Notes under the pieces: model-generated
The model's input: the letters and a program-made list of their open reading frames with translations, nothing else
Databases searched by the model: none
Told to the model about the DNA's origin: nothing
Source: Pyxidicoccus parkwaysis
GTDB taxonomy: Bacteria > Myxococcota > Myxococcia > Myxococcales > Myxococcaceae
DNA length: 64,000 nt
Direction of reading: 5' to 3'
NCBI RefSeq assembly: GCF_017301735.1
Contig: NZ_CP071090.1
Span: 9,972,001-10,036,000 of the forward strand
Program-made: the position numbers and the translations under genes
In this document: piece by piece, positions 16,580 through 27,173 of the stretch
How positions within the stretch are numbered: the first letter of the stretch is position 1
Layout of the letters: each line of letters opens with the position of its first letter

Positions 16580-18234
16580 TGAATCCCCTTGAAGCCCACG
16601 CCCCGGAGGGCGTCGAAGGTGTCGGCCGCGACGCCGGACGCGTTGCGCAGGGTGCGCGACGCGTCGTCCATGCCGGAGTCGTCGATGTCCGGCGCGACGA
16701 GCGTGGCGCGCCAGTACGGGTTGAGGAGGTTGGGCGGCTCGGCCCAGTGGTCGATGCCGAGGCTCTCACCGCGGTGGTAGTAGGTGATGCCGGTGGCCAG
16801 GGCCGTCTGCACGGAGTTGGGCGTGCCGTCCGACAACTGCAGGCCGCGCGAGTCGAACTCGGTGCCGGTACCGGTGCGCTTGAAGCGGAAGCGGGTGAGG
16901 AAGTTCCACGGGTCCGCCACCGTGCGCGTGTTCATGTCCCGCTGCACCAGCGCGAAGTTCTTCGGCTGGGCGAAGTTGTCACCCTCGTCCATGACGCCCA
17001 GGGTGTTGTAGTCGATGAAGGCCGGCCAGATGCCGGGGCAGCTCGAGATGCCCGCCGTGCACGGCACGAGGAAGTGGACGAAGGGAATCTGGTCTCTGCC
17101 GCCCGTCCACTGGTGCCGGAAGCTGAACCCCGAGGCCACCACCTCCGCCTTCGCGTCCTCGGTGGGCCCCAGCATGATGGGCGGGCACGGCAGGCCGCCG
17201 CCGTTCGCCATGTGCATGTAGATGGCGAAGATGGTGCCCTCGTCCTGCGCGGTGACGGCGTTGCCGTAGGGCGGCAGCATGTTCATCACCGCGTCGATGG
17301 TGCCCAGGTTGGCGGGCTGCTTGAAGTACGCGGTGCCCTCGCCCGTGGCGAAGACGAAGCTGGTCCGCCCCGAGCGCAGGATGGTGAGCGCGAGGCGAAT
17401 CATGTGCGGCATGTAGTGGTCGATGTTGCGGTGGGTGACGAAGCGGTAGCCGCGGCTGCCCATGGCCGCGTTCACCGCGTGGGCCACCGTCATGGGCAGC
17501 TCGCACGCGGCGCCGCTGTCCGTGCAGAACATGCCGCCCGTCAGCTCGTCGCGATTCTTCGACACGCCTCCGGGGGTGAGCCACTCTCCACGGTTGCGTC
17601 CTCCCGCGGCGTTGTCCGCAATCTGCTTGGCGAAGGTCTGGTCTCCCACCTTGTTCACCAGGTCGCGGTAGGTCGCCTGTTGAGCGGCGTAGAGGGCGAG
17701 CTGCGCTGTCTGATGCAGCAGCAGTTGCAGCGCGGCCCGCGTGTCCGCCCCCCGGAAGATGGGGTCAATCATCCGGTCTTCCTGGCTGAAGGCATTCTCC
17801 AGGCGCCGCAAGTCGTTCATGCCACGGGTGCCGCACCGGCATGCGCGGGCGCATGCGCCGTTGAAGGGCGCGCAGGCGCACAGGAGCCGGGCAATCTGGT
17901 AGGGCCACTCGGCGCCCTGGAAGGACTTCTTCGCGGCGTTCAGGTACGCCCGGTACATCGTGGTCCAGGAGATGATGCTCTGCGCACCCGCCTGGGCCAC
18001 CGCGTGGGCAATCTGCACGCGGTTGAGCACCGCGACGTTGTTGAAGGTGCGCGCGGTGGCCACGGCGTTGGTGTACGCGGCCGCGTCCGCCACCGTCTGC
18101 ACCTCGATGCGCTCGCGCACCTTGGTCGAGTACGACAGCGTGAGCACCACCATGAGGACCGCGAGCAGCATGGTGAGCACGAACAACACCATCGTCTGTC
18201 CGCGCCGGAACGAGGGGAAGCGGGGCGCGTTCAT
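16576..18234 (-). CDS. TadG-like pilus assembly protein
   Basis: The 552-residue product begins RRGQTMVLFVLTMLLAVLMVV, a single N-terminal membrane helix as in Tad/TadG proteins. It is followed by the typical helical segment VADAAAYTNAVATARTFNN. The long remaining domain is extracytoplasmic and includes a cysteine cluster near residue 130 (LLCACAPFNGACARACRCG). It shows no von Willebrand MIDAS motif that I can see. It overlaps both neighbours by ATGA (18232-18236 and 16576-16579), so the three TadE/TadG genes are translationally coupled. The ATPase, secretin and prepilin peptidase of a Tad system are not in this window. Confidence 0.78.
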   Translation of the reverse strand: MNAPRFPSFRRGQTMVLFVLTMLLAVLMVVLTLSYSTKVRERIEVQTVADAAAYTNAVATARTFNNVAVLNRVQIAHAVAQAGAQSIISWTTMYRAYLNAAKKSFQGAEWPYQIARLLCACAPFNGACARACRCGTRGMNDLRRLENAFSQEDRMIDPIFRGADTRAALQLLLHQTAQLALYAAQQATYRDLVNKVGDQTFAKQIADNAAGGRNRGEWLTPGGVSKNRDELTGGMFCTDSGAACELPMTVAHAVNAAMGSRGYRFVTHRNIDHYMPHMIRLALTILRSGRTSFVFATGEGTAYFKQPANLGTIDAVMNMLPPYGNAVTAQDEGTIFAIYMHMANGGGLPCPPIMLGPTEDAKAEVVASGFSFRHQWTGGRDQIPFVHFLVPCTAGISSCPGIWPAFIDYNTLGVMDEGDNFAQPKNFALVQRDMNTRTVADPWNFLTRFRFKRTGTGTEFDSRGLQLSDGTPNSVQTALATGITYYHRGESLGIDHWAEPPNLLNPYWRATLVAPDIDDSGMDDASRTLRNASGVAADTFDALRGVGFKGIQ

Positions 18235-18998
18235 CAGGGCACCGGTGGGCAGTTGGGGGTGGGGAAGAAGCGCTGCTTGAGCGGCGTCATCATCCGCATC
18301 GTGAAGGTCGTCTCGATGGGGAAGACGTACTGCGCGCGGCCGTAGCGGGTGAGCATCTCGTTGCGCAGGTCCGTGCTGATGGTGAACGGGTCCGTGAACT
18401 CACCCTGGTTCCAGTTGGCGTTGCGCTCGGCCAGGATGAGCGGATTGGCCGCCGTGTAGTTCTCGATGCCGAGCTGGGCCATGAACATGCGGGACATGAC
18501 CCAGTTGGCGAACGGGATGCGCAGCGGGTACCAGTAAATCATCCGCACCTCGAGCCGCCGCAGGTGCCCGGGCTCGTCGAAGCCGCGGTCCTGGGGACTG
18601 CCCACGCCGCCGCCCGCGATGTTCCGGTAGATCCACACGATGCTGCCGTCGTGCCCGTTGTCCATGGCGGGCGCGAAGCGGTTGCCCCGGCGGGCCGCGA
18701 AGGCCGCCGCCAGCTTCGCGGGCGCGGAGCCTCCTGGCGTGGAGTTGCCGAGGAAGGAGTGGAACGAGGGCAGCAGCGCGAGGATGGCCGAGTGGGTCAT
18801 CCGCTCGCAGTCGCCGTAGCCCACCGCCCCGGCCCGCGTGGCGCGGAACACGGCGTAGTGGGCCAGCACACGCGCCTGCAACATCATGAAGAGCTGCAGC
18901 GTGCCCAGGACGAGGAACACGACGAGCGGAAGCGTCAGCGCCGCTTCCACCATCACCTGTCCGGATTGCCGCCCTCGCGTCGGACGCTGAGATTTCAT
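18234..18998 (-). CDS. TadE family pseudopilin-like protein
   Basis: A 254-residue protein opening with MKSQRPTRGRQSGQVMVEA followed by LTLPLVVFLVLGTLQLFMM, the canonical TadE helix with the conserved Glu. The rest is a predicted extracytoplasmic domain. The ATG at 18998 is chosen because it places the basic leader directly before the helix; an upstream in-frame extension to 19124 looks non-coding. This is the first gene of the coupled TadE-TadG-TadE group, so the promoter should lie in 18999-19323. Confidence 0.78.
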   Translation of the reverse strand: MKSQRPTRGRQSGQVMVEAALTLPLVVFLVLGTLQLFMMLQARVLAHYAVFRATRAGAVGYGDCERMTHSAILALLPSFHSFLGNSTPGGSAPAKLAAAFAARRGNRFAPAMDNGHDGSIVWIYRNIAGGGVGSPQDRGFDEPGHLRRLEVRMIYWYPLRIPFANWVMSRMFMAQLGIENYTAANPLILAERNANWNQGEFTDPFTISTDLRNEMLTRYGRAQYVFPIETTFTMRMMTPLKQRFFPTPNCPPVP

Positions 18999-19323
18999 GG
19001 CAAGGCGTATGTTCCGGGGATTCAGCTCCGATCGCACATACGTCAACTTGACGGGAGGTGAACGGACCCGCCCTCCCCGCGACACATGCCCTGTTGTTAC
19101 AGACGTGTGTCGGTTGCCGGACAACCGGGAGGGCCAGGGCCGTCCGTCCGAGGGGCAGGAGACCTGACGTGCCGTTCAGGTCCGGGGCAAACGAGGGCGC
19201 CCAGGGCATGACGCGGCGCGGCTCTCCCGGCGCCGGGCCATGAAACATGACGCGCGGTTCAGGTTCGGAGGTGGGAGGGTGCCTCACGACCCGGTGCGGC
19301 TCCGGGCCTCCAGGGCTCGTGGC
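18999..19323. other. Intergenic region upstream of the Tad-like operon
   Basis: About 325 bp separate the TadE start from the stop of the FHA regulator, both on the minus strand. It should hold the operon promoter and the regulator's terminator. I see no convincing gene, tRNA or strong hairpin. Frames that cross it are Arg/Pro/Gly-rich and unconvincing. Confidence 0.5.
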
Positions 19324-20754
<1,431 letters not shown>

Positions 20755-20832
20755 CTGACTGGAGGATAGCAAACAGCACCCACTCGGCCCGCCCTGTCGG
20801 GTGGGACGGTGCTAGGCTCCCGCGCCCCGCCC

Positions 20833-21840
20833 ATGTCCCCCCGCAAAGCGAAGACGAAGAAGGCCCCGGCCCTGCCTGGGACCCAGGCGCCCGAGCGTCC
20901 CGCGAGAGCCCCCCGCCGCCCACGCACGAAGAAGACGGTGGCCATCCTGTCCCGCAAGCGGTCGCTCTACTCCACCCGCCGGCTGGTGGAGGCCGTGAAG
21001 GAGCGGGGCCACCGGCCGCTGGTATTCGACACGCTGCGCTGCTGCCTGCTGCTGGCGCAGGGCAAGCCGCGGATGACGTACCGCGGTGTCGAGGTGCGCG
21101 GCGTGGACGTGGTGGTGCCGCGCATCGGCGCGTCGATTACGGCCTACGGCCTCGCGGTGGTGAACCACTTCGAGATGATGGGCGTGCCCGTCCTCAACCC
21201 GCCCACGTCCATTGCCCGCAGCCGCGACAAGCTGCGCGCGCTGCAGTTCCTGGCGCGTGCGGGCCTGGACATTCCCCGCACGGTGATGGCGCATGACCGC
21301 AGCAACGTGCGCCGGTTGGTGGAGGAGGTGGGCGGGCTGCCCATCATCATCAAGCTCATCAAGGGCACCCAGGGCGTGGGCGTGATGATTGCGCACACGC
21401 TGCCGGAGGTGCAGACCATCCTGGATACGTTCTGGGATTTGGGTCAGGAAATCGTCCTCCAGGAGTTCGTGGCGGAGAGCGAAGGGCGCGACGTGCGCGC
21501 GCTGGTGGTGGGCAACCAGGTGGTGGGCGCCATGCGGCGCAAGGCGAAGAAGGGCGAGTTCCGCTCCAACATCCACCGCGGCGGCGAGGGGCAGGCAATC
21601 GAGCTTCCCTCCACGTACATGGAGGCCGCGGTGCAGGCGGCGCGCGTGCTCGGGCTGGAGGTGGCGGGCGTGGACATGCTGGAGGGCCGCGCCGGGCCCC
21701 GGCTGATGGAAATCAACTCCAGCCCGGGCTTCGAGGGACTGGAGGGCGCCACGGGGCAGGACATCGCCGGGGCCATCATCGACCACGCGCTGGCCTACGC
21801 CGAGCAGAGGGCGGGCGGGCTGCGCGTGCGCGAGGGGTGA
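20833..21840 (+). CDS. rimK: RimK-family ATP-grasp ligase
   Basis: The 335-residue product belongs to the RimK ATP-grasp family, which adds glutamate or other amino acids to protein C-termini or makes related peptide bonds. After a basic, Pro-rich leader of about 35 residues the sequence shows VAILSRKRSLYSTRRLVEA, PRIGASITAYGLAVVNHFEM, NPPTSIARSRDKLRALQFLA and the ATP-grasp core IIIKLIKGTQGVGVMIA. It continues with LQEFVAESEGRDVRALVVG and the metal-binding LMEINSSPGFEGLEG. Bacterial RimK is usually about 300 residues; the extra length is the N-terminal leader. No strong ribosome binding site precedes the ATG at 20833; a GTG at 20809 is an alternative. Confidence 0.88.
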   Translation: MSPRKAKTKKAPALPGTQAPERPARAPRRPRTKKTVAILSRKRSLYSTRRLVEAVKERGHRPLVFDTLRCCLLLAQGKPRMTYRGVEVRGVDVVVPRIGASITAYGLAVVNHFEMMGVPVLNPPTSIARSRDKLRALQFLARAGLDIPRTVMAHDRSNVRRLVEEVGGLPIIIKLIKGTQGVGVMIAHTLPEVQTILDTFWDLGQEIVLQEFVAESEGRDVRALVVGNQVVGAMRRKAKKGEFRSNIHRGGEGQAIELPSTYMEAAVQAARVLGLEVAGVDMLEGRAGPRLMEINSSPGFEGLEGATGQDIAGAIIDHALAYAEQRAGGLRVREG

Positions 21841-22016
21841 GTCACCAAAGCGCCCGATGTTCCGTGCGTGCGAGGCTGCCCGCACGCTTGGAAGCAGGCG
21901 AGCCTTCAGGGCAAGGCGCCTTGCATGCTCCTCAGGAACTCAGGAATGCCATTCGCGGCCGGTTGTCCTCGGGAGTTGGCAGCGGCGTGGAGAGCCTTCT
22001 AATCTGGCGGCCCTCC

Positions 22017-22688
22017 ATGAAAACGCTGCACAAGCCGCTGCAGATCATCGTCTACCAGGACGTGCTTTGTGCCTGGTGCTACCTCGCCGACGCGCGCCTG
22101 GACGTGCTGCGCCAGGAGTTCGGCGAGGCCCTCCGCTGGAGCGTCAGGCCGTATCCGCTGCGCCTCCAGGATGCGCTACCCACCGAGCGCGAGAAACGCG
22201 GACTGGTGGAAGAGGTGCAGCGTGCCCAGCGCGAAGCGGACCCCGCCGCGCGGCTGCTGTCCACGGACCTGTGGCTCGGGGGAGATCCTCCGCGCACCAG
22301 CGTGCCGGCGCTCGCGGCGCTCGAGGCGGCGCGGCTCCAGGGCCCGCAGGCGCGCGCGTTCCTCGCGAAGTCCATGCAGCGCGCGGCGCTGGAGCAGGGC
22401 ATCAACGTGTCGCGCACGGACGTGGTGTTCGAGCTGGCGTCGCGCGTGGGCCTGGCGATGAACGAGTTCTCCGCGGCGTTCCGCTCGGAGGAGACCCAGC
22501 GGCTCATCCTCGACGAGCACCGCGACGCGGCCAACCGCGGCGTGCGCGGCGTGCCCACGCTGGTCATCGGCGGCCGCTGGATGCTGTGCGGCCTGCGCGA
22601 GATTTCCGAGTACCGCGAGCACATCCTCGCGTGCCTGGGCAAGTCCGCCGTGCCGCGCTCGGGTTCCCCCGAGCGACTGGTGCACTGA
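22017..22688 (+). CDS. DsbA-like (FrnE-type) thioredoxin-fold oxidoreductase
   Basis: A 223-residue thioredoxin-fold protein. It has the active-site motif C18-A-W-C21 in YQDVLCAWCYLADARLDVL and the cis-proline loop GVRGVPTLVIGGRWMLCG near 180-197, as in the DsbA/FrnE group. No signal peptide is seen, so it is probably cytoplasmic, as for FrnE-like proteins. The start at 22017 (MKTLHKPLQIIVYQDV) is chosen because the fold begins there; the frame is open further upstream but that part is not protein-like. It runs convergent to the membrane protein at 22758. The physiological substrate is unknown. Confidence 0.85.
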   Translation: MKTLHKPLQIIVYQDVLCAWCYLADARLDVLRQEFGEALRWSVRPYPLRLQDALPTEREKRGLVEEVQRAQREADPAARLLSTDLWLGGDPPRTSVPALAALEAARLQGPQARAFLAKSMQRAALEQGINVSRTDVVFELASRVGLAMNEFSAAFRSEETQRLILDEHRDAANRGVRGVPTLVIGGRWMLCGLREISEYREHILACLGKSAVPRSGSPERLVH

Positions 22689-22757
22689 AGCCCCTCGCGG
22701 ACCGCGCCGTGCTCCAGGCCCTCGTCACCCACGGGTGATTGGAGGGCCCGTCGTGCT

Positions 22758-23771
22758 TCAGCCCTCCGCCCCTCCCTTGCTGAGCGTCAGGTAGAGGCCG
22801 GCAATCAGGAGCTGGAAGAGCCCCATGGCGGGGATTGCACCCACGCAGCAGAGGCAGACACCCGCCGCGACGAGGACACCGCCGAACAGGAAGATGCCCA
22901 CCATGGGAAGGCGCTGCCCGCGCGAGTAGGCGAAGCAGCGGCGCAGCACCTCGAGGGGCTGGGGGTTCTCGCTGCGGGCCAATTCCGGCTGCACCAGCGT
23001 CAGCGGCATCATCAACCACATGCCCGGGAAGACGTAGAGCGCGAAGCCCACGAGCACCATCAGTCCCATGCTGGGGCCCAGCGTCCCGAGGACGCGGATC
23101 AACTCCGCGGAGGGGTCATTGCCTCCGCTGACCCCCATCCAGTCCGCGCTCCGGATGGCATCGAGCCCGCCCGTGATGGCCAGCGCGCCCAGCATGCCAC
23201 CGATGACGAGCACGAAGAGGGGCAGCATCAGCGCGTAGATGAGCAGCGTGGTGAGCAGCAACGGAACGGCCTTGTGGAACTGGGTGAAGATGCGCTCCAC
23301 CTCCACGCGCCGGCCCTCGAGCACGTCGAACAGCATCCGCATGAGGCCGAGAGTCACCAGGCCCTGCACCACCGTGGACAGGATGAGCCCGGCAACGAAG
23401 AACACGCCATTGATGGCCCAGTGGTCCGACAGCCCGCCGACGGTGTTGAGGGCCCGCGAGACGACGTTGCCCGCCACGGAGCCGGCGAAGAAGATGAGCA
23501 CGCCGACGGAAATCATCACCCACTCGCGCGTGAAGGCTTCCCAGCACGTCTCCAGCAGCGCGCCCATGCTCCAGTTGTCACGCGACAGCGGGAAGTTCCG
23601 CGCGTTGAGCCCGGTGCGCTCGCGGCAGGTGGGGCACATGGCCTGGGTGCCGGAATCGCTGCACACCTCGCACATGAAGTTGGCGCAGCGCGAGCAGATG
23701 CGCGACGCCGCGCGCTCGGGGTGAATCGCACACAGCGCGCCCACGCCCCGTCCGAAGTCCGTCTCCGCCAT
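22758..23771 (-). CDS. Multispanning membrane protein with N-terminal B-box-like zinc finger
   Basis: A 337-residue protein. Residues 10-50 hold a Cys/His cluster (C14, H17, C26, C29, C34, C37, C46, C49) resembling a B-box zinc finger. The remaining part has about six hydrophobic segments, for example WVMISVGVLIFFAGSVAG, LLLTTLLIYALMLPLFVLVI, MGLMVLVGFALYVFPGMW and LVAAGVCLCCVGAIPAM. This layout, a zinc finger followed by a DUF-type polytopic domain, recurs in myxobacteria, but its role is unknown. The ATG at 23771 is chosen because the finger begins directly after it. Confidence 0.75.
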   Translation of the reverse strand: MAETDFGRGVGALCAIHPERAASRICSRCANFMCEVCSDSGTQAMCPTCRERTGLNARNFPLSRDNWSMGALLETCWEAFTREWVMISVGVLIFFAGSVAGNVVSRALNTVGGLSDHWAINGVFFVAGLILSTVVQGLVTLGLMRMLFDVLEGRRVEVERIFTQFHKAVPLLLTTLLIYALMLPLFVLVIGGMLGALAITGGLDAIRSADWMGVSGGNDPSAELIRVLGTLGPSMGLMVLVGFALYVFPGMWLMMPLTLVQPELARSENPQPLEVLRRCFAYSRGQRLPMVGIFLFGGVLVAAGVCLCCVGAIPAMGLFQLLIAGLYLTLSKGGAEG

Positions 23772-24025
23772 GTTCCCGTGCTCCTCGCTCGGCAGCCGGC
23801 CAGTCCACCCGGCTCGCGGCCGCACACATTTCCACCTACACCAGCCGGGGCAGTGTCCACCAGAGGACGCCTGAGGGTATCCTGCGGGGGAAGACGCCCC
23901 GGCCGGCGGAGATCCACCGGGGAAGCGTTATCCGGTGTGAATTTCCGGTGCCTCGCCCCGTCTGTATCCGTGTGGTCGCGAAAGTGGAGGGCCTGCCGCT
24001 CCACCCAGCCCTGGAGATTCCTCAC

Positions 24026-25300
24026 ATGCGCCGCCTGCTCGCACTCACCGTTCCGCTCGCCCTGATGATGGGGACCGGCTGTATCGCCCACGTCCACGAC
24101 GGGCCGTACCGGACCTACCGGACGGTCGAGGTGGACTACAGCTACTCGGGAGACCACCCGATTCCGGACGAGTACGGCGGTGGCTGGTGCTCGGACGAGC
24201 ACGTGCACGTGCACAACTACCAGCCGCCGACGACGTACTACACGTACACGGACAACGTGTATTACTACCGGGGCCCGTCGTTGGTCTGGTACTGGGACTA
24301 CCACCCCATCTACGGCGGCGGTTACTGCAGCCTGCACGGGCGCCACTCGCACGACTACTACCCGAGCTCCGGCCCCGGCTACCGCTACGAGCGCAACCGC
24401 GGCTACGTGTGGGACCGGACGCACACGGCCTCGCCCGTGTACAGCTACGTGGGTGCCTCCCGCGCGCCGTCGCGTGCGTCCAGCTACAACAGCGGTAGCA
24501 CGTCCTACGGCCGCAACCCGCCGCCGTCCGGCACGGGCTACGGCACCACGCCTCCGCGCGGCAGCGGCAACAACGGCCCCTGGGGCAACGGCGGCGGCTA
24601 CAACAACGGCCACTCCAACAACAACGGGAATGGTGGCTACGGCAACGGCCACTCCGGCAACGGTGGCTACGGCGGCAACTCCGGCAACGGCAGCTCCGGT
24701 AACGGCAACAACGGCGGCTGGGGCAACAGCAACAACGGCAACGGCAACAACGGCAATGGTGGCTACGGTGGTCCGCCCCCGGGCCGTGGCGGTGGCCGGG
24801 GCCATGGCGGTGGCTACGGGAATGACGATGACGACCGTGGCAACTCCGGCAACAGCGGCGGTGGCTACGGCGGCAACTCCGGCAACAGCGGCAACGGCAA
24901 CTCCGGCAACGGCAACTCGGGCGGCGGCTGGGGCAACTCCGGCAGCTCCGGCAACGGCAACAGCGGTGGCGGCTACAGCGGCGGCTCCAGCAACGGCAGC
25001 TCCAGCAACGGCAACTCCAGCGGCAACTCGGGCCGTGGCTGGGGCAACTCCGGCAGCTCGAGTGGCAGCTCCAGCGGCAACTCCAACCCTCCGTCGGGTC
25101 GCGGCAACAGCTCCGGCAGCCGGGGTAGCAGCGGCAGCGGCTGGGACAGCGGTGGCAGCAGCCGGAGCTCCAGCGGCAGCAGCGGCGGCAGCGGTTGGGG
25201 CAACAGCAGCTCGGGCTCCAGCAACAACTCCTCCTCTTCCTCCGGCTCGCCGCCGAGTGGCCGCGGGCGCTCCGGCAAGAGCAACGGCGGCTGGCGCTGA
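24026..25300 (+). CDS. Gly/Ser/Asn-rich lipoprotein
   Basis: A 424-residue protein with a signal peptide and lipobox (LMMGTGC). Residues about 20-140 are Tyr/His-rich (VDYSYSG, HVHNYQPP, YYTYTDNVYYYRG, HGRHSHDYYPSS). From about 150 to the end it is almost entirely Gly, Asn, Ser and Tyr in degenerate NGGYGN, SGNSGN and SSGS repeats, ending SGKSNGGWR. Such composition fits a disordered or amyloid-like surface or matrix polypeptide; no enzymatic motif is seen. The ATG at 24026 has GGAG nearby. A 9-bp hairpin just after the stop likely terminates it. Confidence 0.8.
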   Translation: MRRLLALTVPLALMMGTGCIAHVHDGPYRTYRTVEVDYSYSGDHPIPDEYGGGWCSDEHVHVHNYQPPTTYYTYTDNVYYYRGPSLVWYWDYHPIYGGGYCSLHGRHSHDYYPSSGPGYRYERNRGYVWDRTHTASPVYSYVGASRAPSRASSYNSGSTSYGRNPPPSGTGYGTTPPRGSGNNGPWGNGGGYNNGHSNNNGNGGYGNGHSGNGGYGGNSGNGSSGNGNNGGWGNSNNGNGNNGNGGYGGPPPGRGGGRGHGGGYGNDDDDRGNSGNSGGGYGGNSGNSGNGNSGNGNSGGGWGNSGSSGNGNSGGGYSGGSSNGSSSNGNSSGNSGRGWGNSGSSSGSSSGNSNPPSGRGNSSGSRGSSGSGWDSGGSSRSSSGSSGGSGWGNSSSGSSNNSSSSSGSPPSGRGRSGKSNGGWR

Positions 25301-25308
25301 GTCACCCT

Positions 25309-25342
25309 CCGCCGCGCACCGGGGTTGAACGGAGCGCGGCGG
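25309..25342 (+). terminator. Hairpin after the Gly-rich lipoprotein gene
   Basis: A perfect 9-bp stem (CCGCCGCGC at 25309-25317, GCGCGGCGG at 25334-25342) with a 16-base loop starts 9 bp after the stop codon. The stem is GC-only and has no U-run. Confidence 0.5.
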
Positions 25343-25520
25343 TGTCTCACCCGGGCTGATGGATTCCCGACACCGGGCCGAGTCCCCTGTCCGCGACGGA
25401 CAGACGGGCCGCCCGGTGTCTCTCTTTGTGCGTTGCGCACGCGACGCGGCGTCGGACAGGGGACGGACGGCGTGCGGGGTGGATTGCCGCCGTGGGGGGC
25501 CGTGAAGATGTTGCCGGCCG

Positions 25521-26381
25521 ATGAAGCGCCCTATCCTGATTGCCACCTGTGTCCTGCTGGGGCTCGCGTCGGGCTGCGGCTCCAGCAGCGCCGCGCCGGA
25601 CCCTGGCGTCCGCACCGAGGACGCCGAAGCGGTAGACCTGGACAACCTCCACATCCGCGTCAGCGGCCGTGCGGAAGTGCTGCCCGAGGCCACGCGCCTG
25701 CTCCAGTCCCGGGGAGAGTCCCTTCCCTCGCTGGACGGCGTGCCCGTCTCCGTCGAGGAACCGCTGCGCCTGTCCGTCCGTGACGCGAATGCCAGCCTCG
25801 GCACCGGCGCGCTGGCCGCGGACGGCGAGTTCAGCGTGGACGACGTGCCGGTGCGCGAGGTGCACCAGAGCGTGGCGGTGGGCATCGCCGCGCCGGGCTT
25901 CGTGCACACGGCCTCCGTCGTCTACGACACCGCCTTCAGCGGCGCACGGCCGCGCACGGACCTCATCGACGTGCGCGCGATGGCGCTACCGGAGGCCTTC
26001 CACGACGCACTCTCCGCCGCAGTGGGCGAGGCGCGCCTGCGCGGGCACACGGGGGACAAGGCCGCCACGCTGCGCGACGCGGGCTTCGTGCTCGGGCGCG
26101 TGGTGGACGCGGACGGGCACCCGGTGTCGGGCGCGCGTGTGACGCTCGACCGCGATGACCTGGCCGACCGCGTCTACTACCCCACGACGGACTTCAACTC
26201 CGTCACCCAGGAAGGCACCGACGCGGATGGCCTGTTCCTCTACGTCCACACCGGCGCGGACGCGGAGACGTTCCGGCTGAGCGTGGACGGCGCGGACGCC
26301 TATGTCCCGCGCAACGTGGGCGCCGCGCCCGGCTGGGGACTGTTCCTCACCGTCTTCCCGGGCAACTACCCGCCTCCGTAG
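25521..26381 (+). CDS. Lipoprotein with carboxypeptidase regulatory-like domain
   Basis: A 286-residue protein with a signal peptide and lipobox (LLGLASGCGSSS). The middle region is Val/Asp/Arg-rich beta-type sequence without a recognised family. The C-terminal part (VLGRVVDADGHPVSGARVTL, then DADGLFLYVHTGADAETFRL) has the phrase pattern of a carboxypeptidase regulatory-like (CarboxypepD_reg) domain, an Ig-like fold common in myxobacterial surface lipoproteins. The start at 25521 places the signal peptide immediately after MKRP. It is downstream of another lipoprotein gene but separated by a hairpin, so it is probably transcribed on its own. Confidence 0.78.
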   Translation: MKRPILIATCVLLGLASGCGSSSAAPDPGVRTEDAEAVDLDNLHIRVSGRAEVLPEATRLLQSRGESLPSLDGVPVSVEEPLRLSVRDANASLGTGALAADGEFSVDDVPVREVHQSVAVGIAAPGFVHTASVVYDTAFSGARPRTDLIDVRAMALPEAFHDALSAAVGEARLRGHTGDKAATLRDAGFVLGRVVDADGHPVSGARVTLDRDDLADRVYYPTTDFNSVTQEGTDADGLFLYVHTGADAETFRLSVDGADAYVPRNVGAAPGWGLFLTVFPGNYPPP

Positions 26382-26534
26382 CGGCGGAACGGCGCCACTG
26401 CCCAGACAACGACGTGCCTCGCGGCACCGGGGAGCCGGCCCGATGCCTGCTCCCCCGCCCTGCCGTCAGCCGCGACGGGCGCGCGAGCCTCGGACACGGG
26501 CCGCGCCCACCTTGGCGGACGGAGGTGCGGCGCC

Positions 26535-26984
26535 ATGGAGCGACACGTCATGCGGGGCTACGCGCACCTCCCGGTGCGCGGGCATGAGCGCTCGCGGACG
26601 TCCCGCCGCCGGCCCGGCCGGTGGCTTCCTGAGGACCGCTTCGAGCGGGAGAACGCCATCGCCGCTCTCTGGAGCATGGTGGGCACCCTCCTCGCGCTGT
26701 TCCTCGCGCCAGGACTGAACGGCTTCATCGCCGGCTGGATGGGCTTCGGCGCACTGCGCGACTCCAGACTGACACTGCGCGTGGCGCTGCTGGCGCTGGG
26801 GCTCGCGGTGCCGGGGCTGTGGCTCATCCTCGGTCCGCTCGGCCTGCCCATTCTCGGTCTGTACCCGGGCGTGGGCACCGGGAAGGCGGTGCTGCTGTCG
26901 GTGGGCGGGCTGATGCTCGGCGTGGGCGTGCGGAGCCTGCTGTCGTGGGCGGCACACGGCCTCCGCCACCGCTCGCGGGCTTGA
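26535..26984 (+). CDS. Small membrane protein, unknown function
   Basis: A 149-residue protein with a basic N-terminus (GHERSRTSRRRPGRW) and three or four hydrophobic segments: AALWSMVGTLLALFLAPGLN, LTLRVALLALGLAVPGLWLI, LGLPILGLYPGVGTG and AVLLSVGGLMLGVGVRSLLS. I do not recognise a family. GGAGGT at 26520-26525 supports the ATG at 26535; a second ATG at 26550 is possible. It is followed 189 bp later by the sensor kinase gene on the same strand. Confidence 0.65.
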   Translation: MERHVMRGYAHLPVRGHERSRTSRRRPGRWLPEDRFERENAIAALWSMVGTLLALFLAPGLNGFIAGWMGFGALRDSRLTLRVALLALGLAVPGLWLILGPLGLPILGLYPGVGTGKAVLLSVGGLMLGVGVRSLLSWAAHGLRHRSRA

Positions 26985-27173
26985 GGGCTCGCGCGCGTCC
27001 GACGCAGCCACCCTCCACCGAGCCGCCAACGCCCTGCCCCGCTGGCCGATGCCGTGCGCTCGCGCGCGACGCATGCCTTTCGGGGGCGCCCATGCCGGCA
27101 GCGGGCCCTTCCTGGACCAGGCACTGCCCGGCCCCGGGGCTGGAGGAGCACCGCGTTGCAGGAGTCGCCAGGG

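Noticed and set aside
19058..19323. Possible small genes upstream of the Tad operon
   Set aside because: No plausible start signals or protein-like composition.
23516..25909. 797-codon minus-strand frame opposite the Gly-rich lipoprotein
   Set aside because: Ala/Val-only repeats reflect the complementary strand of GGC/AAC codons; the plus frame has a signal peptide and lipobox.
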